Shown here: positions 62,245 through 64,000 of the stretch, one piece after another
Layout: the number at the start of each line of letters is the position of its first letter
Position numbering within the stretch: position 1 is the first letter of the stretch
Origin: Weeksellaceae bacterium TAE3-ERU29
Lineage (GTDB): Bacteria; Bacteroidota; Bacteroidia; Flavobacteriales; Weeksellaceae
Length of the DNA stretch: 64,000 nt
NCBI GenBank assembly: GCA_019218445.1
Contig: JAHUUM010000011.1
Span: 1 to 64,000, forward strand
Direction: 5' to 3'
Translations under genes and position numbers: made by a program
The notes under the pieces: generated by a model
The model's input: only the letters and a program-made list of their open reading frames with translations
Told to the model about the DNA's origin: nothing
The model's database searches: none

Positions 62245-63240
62245 TTGAACACAAAAGAAATACATAATTTACTAAAAAATAATTTCCTAATCTTAGACGG
62301 AGCAATGGGAACTATGATTCAGAGATATAATTTTTCTGAAGAAGATTACCGAGGAGATAGATTCAAAGATTGGGAACATCCGTTACAAGGAAACAATGAT
62401 TTGTTATCTATTACTCAAACTGCTGCTATAAAAGACATTCACAAAGCCTATTTAGAAGCCGGAGCAGATTTAATAGAAACCAATACGTTTTCCTCTACCA
62501 CCATTGCCATGGCAGATTATCACATGGAAAGTTTAGTAGATGAACTTAATGAAACCTCTGCCCGAATCGCAAAAGAATTATGTATAGAATACACCGAAAA
62601 AAATCCTGAAAAACCAAGATTTGTAGTTGGTAGTATGGGACCTACCAATAAAACAGCAAGCCTTTCGCCCAACGTAAATGACCCGGGATATAGAGCCATT
62701 AATTTCAATGAATTAAAAGACGCGTATTACCAACAAGCCAAGTCACTTATGAAAGGTGGGGCAGATATATTAATGGTAGAAACAGTCTTTGATACTTTAA
62801 ATGCAAAAGCAGCCTTATTCGCGATAGAAGATTTAAAAGAGGAATTAAATAAGGATATTCCTACTATGGTAAGCGGAACAATTACAGATGCTTCGGGCAG
62901 AACACTTTCGGGACAAACCGCAGAAGCTTTTTTAATTTCAGTAGAACATATTCCATTAATGAGTATCGGTTTAAACTGTGCTTTAGGGGCGAATCAACTT
63001 ACGCCTTATTTAGAAACTTTAGCCAATAAATCAGACTTTATGGTTTCGGCTCACCCAAATGCAGGTTTACCAAATGCTTTTGGGGAATATGACGAATCAC
63101 CTGAGGAAATGGCAACTCAAATTGAAGAATATTTCAAGAAAAAATTAGTAAACATAATAGGCGGTTGTTGTGGTACAACACCGGAACATATAAAAGCAAT
63201 TTATGAATTAACCAAAAAATATAGTCCACGAGTAAAATAA
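62245..63240 (+). CDS. metH: Methionine synthase, homocysteine-methyltransferase part (split MetH, first half)
   Basis: A 331-residue protein equal to the N-terminal homocysteine-binding barrel of cobalamin-dependent MetH. LDGAMGTMIQ near residue 18, GADLIETNTFSS and the zinc cysteines in GLNCALGA and IGGCCGTTPEHIK are present. The start is TTG (62245), with no ATG nearby. The rest of MetH is encoded 27 bases downstream, so the enzyme is split into two proteins, as in many flavobacteria. Confidence 0.9.
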   Translation: MNTKEIHNLLKNNFLILDGAMGTMIQRYNFSEEDYRGDRFKDWEHPLQGNNDLLSITQTAAIKDIHKAYLEAGADLIETNTFSSTTIAMADYHMESLVDELNETSARIAKELCIEYTEKNPEKPRFVVGSMGPTNKTASLSPNVNDPGYRAINFNELKDAYYQQAKSLMKGGADILMVETVFDTLNAKAALFAIEDLKEELNKDIPTMVSGTITDASGRTLSGQTAEAFLISVEHIPLMSIGLNCALGANQLTPYLETLANKSDFMVSAHPNAGLPNAFGEYDESPEEMATQIEEYFKKKLVNIIGGCCGTTPEHIKAIYELTKKYSPRVK

Positions 63241-63267
63241 TCATCAAGAATTTTGAATCAATTAAAC

Positions 63268-64000
63268 ATGAGTACAGAAAATAAAATCAATAAAAAATCT
63301 TCTCCGGGTTTACTTAAACTTTCCGGATTAGAACCTCTTATCGTAGACGAAAATATAAGATTCGTAAACGTAGGAGAACGTACAAATGTTGCAGGATCTA
63401 AAAAATTCTTAAATTTAATTAAAGAGGACAAGTACGACGAGGCGTTAGAGATTGCACGAGATCAAGTAGAGGGTGGTGCTCAGGTGATAGACATTAATAT
63501 GGACGATGGCTTAATCGACGGAAAAGAGGCTATGGTTAAATTCCTAAATCTAATTGCTTCTGAACCGGATATCGCTCGTGTTCCCATTATGATAGATAGT
63601 TCTAAATGGGAGATTTTAGAAGCCGGAATGCAAGTAGTTCAAGGTAAAAGTGTTGTAAATTCCATTAGTTTAAAAGAAGGCGAAGAAGAATTTATTCATC
63701 ATGCCAAATTAATTAAACGCTATGGTGCAGCAGTAATTGTCATGGCTTTTGACAAGGATGGACAAGCCGACAATTATGAACGAAGAATAGAAATCGCTAA
63801 AAAATCTTATGATATTCTTACACAAAAAGTGAATTTCCCGCCGGAAGATATCATCATGGATTTAAATATTTTCCCTGTGGCTACCGGAATGGAAGAACAT
63901 AGGAGAAATGCCATTGAATTTATAGAGGCAACCCGTTGGGTAAGAATAAATCTACCGGGAGCTCATGTTTCCGGTGGAGTAAGTAATGTTTCGTTTTCGT
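63268..64000 (+). CDS. metH: Methionine synthase, folate/cobalamin part (split MetH, second half; partial)
   Basis: An open frame from ATG 63268 to the end of the window, at least 244 residues. It begins [20 protein letters not shown] and matches the MetH pterin-binding domain: [52 protein letters not shown] and [16 protein letters not shown]. The cobalamin and activation domains would lie beyond the window edge. Confidence 0.9.
   Translation, partial: MSTENKINKKSSPGLLKLSGLEPLIVDENIRFVNVGERTNVAGSKKFLNLIKEDKYDEALEIARDQVEGGAQVIDINMDDGLIDGKEAMVKFLNLIASEPDIARVPIMIDSSKWEILEAGMQVVQGKSVVNSISLKEGEEEFIHHAKLIKRYGAAVIVMAFDKDGQADNYERRIEIAKKSYDILTQKVNFPPEDIIMDLNIFPVATGMEEHRRNAIEFIEATRWVRINLPGAHVSGGVSNVSFS

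Noticed and set aside
1-64000. CRISPR arrays, rRNA genes, insertion sequences and prophage
   Set aside because: I found no direct-repeat arrays, rRNA sequence, transposase or phage structural genes.

Overview
The window looks like chromosomal DNA from a flavobacterium (Bacteroidota, order Flavobacteriales). The signs are low GC over most of its length, Bacteroidota-type promoters (TTTG, about 19 bases, then TAnnTTTG) in front of many genes, a SusC/SusD pair, several TonB-dependent outer-membrane proteins, Bacteroidota-style lipoproteins, a metH split into two genes, and the order START-like protein / class IV aminotransferase / yqgE / pdxH. The sequence does not fix the genus. A secreted sialidase and a secreted alpha-amylase suggest use of host or polymer glycans.

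Layout. 1-8730: tRNA-Gln, then a minus-strand isoleucine/valine operon (leader peptide, ilvD, two unrelated small genes, ilvB, ilvN, ilvC, ilvA), richer in GC than the rest and carrying palindromic repeats. 9036-16631: glycogen synthesis genes glgA-glgC and a SusC/SusD pair. 16911-20147: nitroreductase, dicarboxylate symporter and thioredoxin-like operon, then a VapBC toxin-antitoxin pair. 20173-27250: ribF, the rplM-rpsI-rpsB-tsf operon, mscS, a small lipoprotein, ada and rpmE2. 27286-36736: beta-helix lipoprotein, YkvA-like protein, carbonic anhydrase, miaA, START-like protein, a class IV aminotransferase homologue, yqgE, pdxH, DUF493, an acetyltransferase and an outer-membrane barrel. 36787-41604: pta-ackA and two uncharacterised genes. 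41627-45137: a probable metal-uptake operon. 45181-53629: alpha-amylase, DUF4126, rmuC, ric, sialidase, a small acidic protein, a MATE exporter and a sigma-54 activator-like regulator. 53691-64000: thyA, then a methionine/threonine block (leader peptide, metY, metX, thrA), an M1 aminopeptidase and split metH, whose second half runs off the end.

The most striking feature is two classical ribosome-mediated attenuators that appear independent. Upstream of ilvD lies an 18-residue leader peptide with eight Ile/Val codons. Upstream of metY lies a 19-residue leader peptide with a Met-Met-Met run. In each, the leader stop codon sits inside, or at the edge of, an antiterminator arm that can pair with the 5' arm of a terminator hairpin in front of the first enzyme gene. 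Both have a good Bacteroidota -7 box a few bases upstream. Together they would link branched-chain and methionine/threonine synthesis to charging of the matching tRNAs. Other points of interest are inverted 97-98 base palindromic elements on either side of ilvC, a structured rpsB leader, a class IV aminotransferase homologue without the catalytic lysine, and several promoters placed so close to the start codon that leaderless mRNAs are predicted.
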